This document shows, in pieces, positions 63,019 to 64,000 of a stretch of 64,000 bases of DNA. Position 1 is the stretch's first letter. The number at the start of each line of letters is the position of its first letter. Under the pieces are notes generated by a model. It was not told where the DNA came from and did not search any database. It saw nothing but the letters and a program-made list of their open reading frames with translations. The DNA lies in the NCBI GenBank assembly GCA_022792175.1, contig JAAWAN010000008.1, positions 62,001 to 126,000 of the forward strand, given 5' to 3'. Made by a program: the position numbers and the translations under genes. Source of the stretch: Provencibacterium sp. GTDB lineage: Bacteria; Bacillota; Clostridia; Oscillospirales; Ruminococcaceae.

Positions 63019-64000
63019 ATGGAAGAATTGAAATGGCAGGACTGTTACCTGCGCAGGGAAAAGGAGCACATCACGGTTGGAAACAGCCGTATAGAGTGGG
63101 GGTTTCTGCTGCTGGGGGGCTGCATGCTGACCGAATATCTGTTGGATAAGCAGGGGGAAAAGCGCTGGACACATGAAAAGGGCCTTCTGTTCTGCACACC
63201 GGAACCATTTCTGGATACCTCTGCTGCGGAAATGACCCTGCAGGCGGGAGAGAAGGCGGACGGCCTTCGCGCCTCTTTTTTTGAGGCGGCAGTTTGCTTT
63301 GCCTGTGGGGGGCGAAGGCTTGAACGGGTGTTTGAAATCTGCCCCCAGGAGCCGTTTATCACCAGCTTTGAACGGCTCGCCGCACCGGAGGGCTGCACGC
63401 TTGCCGAAAATATGCAGCAGGCGCGGCAGGGTCCGAGCGGCATTGAACGGGAGGACAGGCAGAAAGAACGGATTGTCAACCTGCAGGGGGACTTTATCGC
63501 CGCCTTTCCGCTGACCGGGGAGCATTTAAGACTGTATAGCACCGCCTTTCAGGACAAGACGGATGGACGCGATGCGCCGGTGATCGAGCAGGACGAGCCC
63601 TATTATCCGCGCACAGACTATCAGAAAACAGGCAGTTTCTTCGTGTTGGATGATTATATAAACCGCCATGCACTGATTCTGGTCAAGGAAGGCCCGACCC
63701 ACCTGAGCGCGCTGCACCATACCTTTGACTTTTATGGTGATCGGCGCGGCTGCGTGGCTTTGTATGGCACCGGAACGGCGGGGGAGAGCTTTGAGGGTGA
63801 AATCTGCCGCTATGGCGTCACAGTCGGCGTATCCGCCAGCGGCGATGCGCAGGAAGCTTTTCGCCGGTATTACCGGGCTACCTGCGCGGCCGGGCTGGGT
63901 AGGCCGGTCTTTTCCATGTCCAACACGTGGGGGGACCGGCATCAGGATGCCGCCGTCTGCGAGCAGTTTGTGCTCGGAGAGATTGAACGGGCCGCACAGC
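63019..64000 (+). CDS. Possible glycoside hydrolase, N-terminal part (3' end outside window)
   Basis: An open frame from ATG 63019 (GGGAGG six bases upstream) to the window end, 327 codons. The N-terminal part is beta-rich; the segment FSMSNTWGDRHQDAAVCEQ near residue 300 resembles the active-site entry region of clan GH-D (alpha-galactosidase-like) enzymes. The catalytic domain is mostly outside the window, so the family cannot be proven. It fits as a glycan-cleaving enzyme for the adjacent uptake system. Confidence 0.5.
   Translation, partial: MEELKWQDCYLRREKEHITVGNSRIEWGFLLLGGCMLTEYLLDKQGEKRWTHEKGLLFCTPEPFLDTSAAEMTLQAGEKADGLRASFFEAAVCFACGGRRLERVFEICPQEPFITSFERLAAPEGCTLAENMQQARQGPSGIEREDRQKERIVNLQGDFIAAFPLTGEHLRLYSTAFQDKTDGRDAPVIEQDEPYYPRTDYQKTGSFFVLDDYINRHALILVKEGPTHLSALHHTFDFYGDRRGCVALYGTGTAGESFEGEICRYGVTVGVSASGDAQEAFRRYYRATCAAGLGRPVFSMSNTWGDRHQDAAVCEQFVLGEIERAAQ

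Noticed and set aside
1-64000. CRISPR arrays, tRNA or rRNA genes, and insertion sequences
   Set aside because: None was recognised: no regularly spaced repeats, no transposase frames and no tRNA-like cloverleaf were noticed by eye, although short RNAs could be missed.

Overview
The window looks like the chromosome of a motile Gram-positive anaerobe of the class Clostridia, probably a gut Oscillospiraceae/Ruminococcaceae or Lachnospiraceae relative (inference; no rRNA or other marker gene is present). The signs are the Firmicutes-type flagellar repertoire (FliW/CsrA, FliY, CheC/CheD, FlbD, DUF6470 protein, FapA), a class B sortase, a membrane-bound AraC-type regulator next to an LplABC-type sugar importer, and a rubrerythrin remnant. 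Ribosome-binding sites are strong and TTG/GTG starts are frequent.

Region 1 (1-40.9 kb) is one large flagellar/motility locus, almost all on the + strand. It begins inside flgK and continues flgL, a DUF6470 gene, fliW, csrA, an opposite-strand PilZ-like gene, a small coiled-coil (FlgN/FliT-like) gene, fliD and fliS. A 4.5-kb gene for a secreted cadherin-like repeat protein and an overlapping class B sortase gene then interrupt the flagellar order. It resumes with flgB, flgC, (terminator and new promoter) fliE, fliF, fliG, fliH, fliI, fliJ, fliK, flgD, a TIGR02530 gene, flgE, flbD, motA, motB, fliM, fliY, cheY, fliO, fliP, fliQ, fliR, flhB, flhA, fliA (sigma-28), two rod/hook-family genes, cheC, cheD and fapA, ending at a strong terminator. 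flhF, flhG, cheA, cheW, cheB, cheR and flagellin are not in the window.

Region 2 (41.2-45.5 kb) is a compact four-gene unit: OmpR-type response regulator, histidine kinase, ABC ATPase and FtsX-type permease. Its stop/start overlaps suggest translational coupling and a role in sensing and moving a peptide or envelope-active compound.

Region 3 (45.5-48.5 kb) is less gene-dense. It has a ZIP metal permease whose -10 element is covered by a perfect 26-bp palindrome, a short remnant of a possible BadF-type sugar kinase, a broken rubrerythrin gene that still has its terminator, and a near-consensus promoter followed by about 570 bases without a recognisable gene.

Region 4 (48.6-64 kb) is a carbohydrate-utilisation island. 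It has a membrane-bound AraC-family regulator, a lipoprotein solute-binding protein, two LplB/LplC-type permeases (no ATPase, so a shared one is expected elsewhere), four Gfo/Idh/MocA oxidoreductases, a sugar-phosphate isomerase/epimerase-like protein, NagB-like and NagA-like enzymes and, at the window end, the start of a possible glycoside hydrolase. Together they suggest uptake and oxidation/deamination of an amino-sugar-containing or otherwise unusual glycoside. The substrate cannot be named from sequence.
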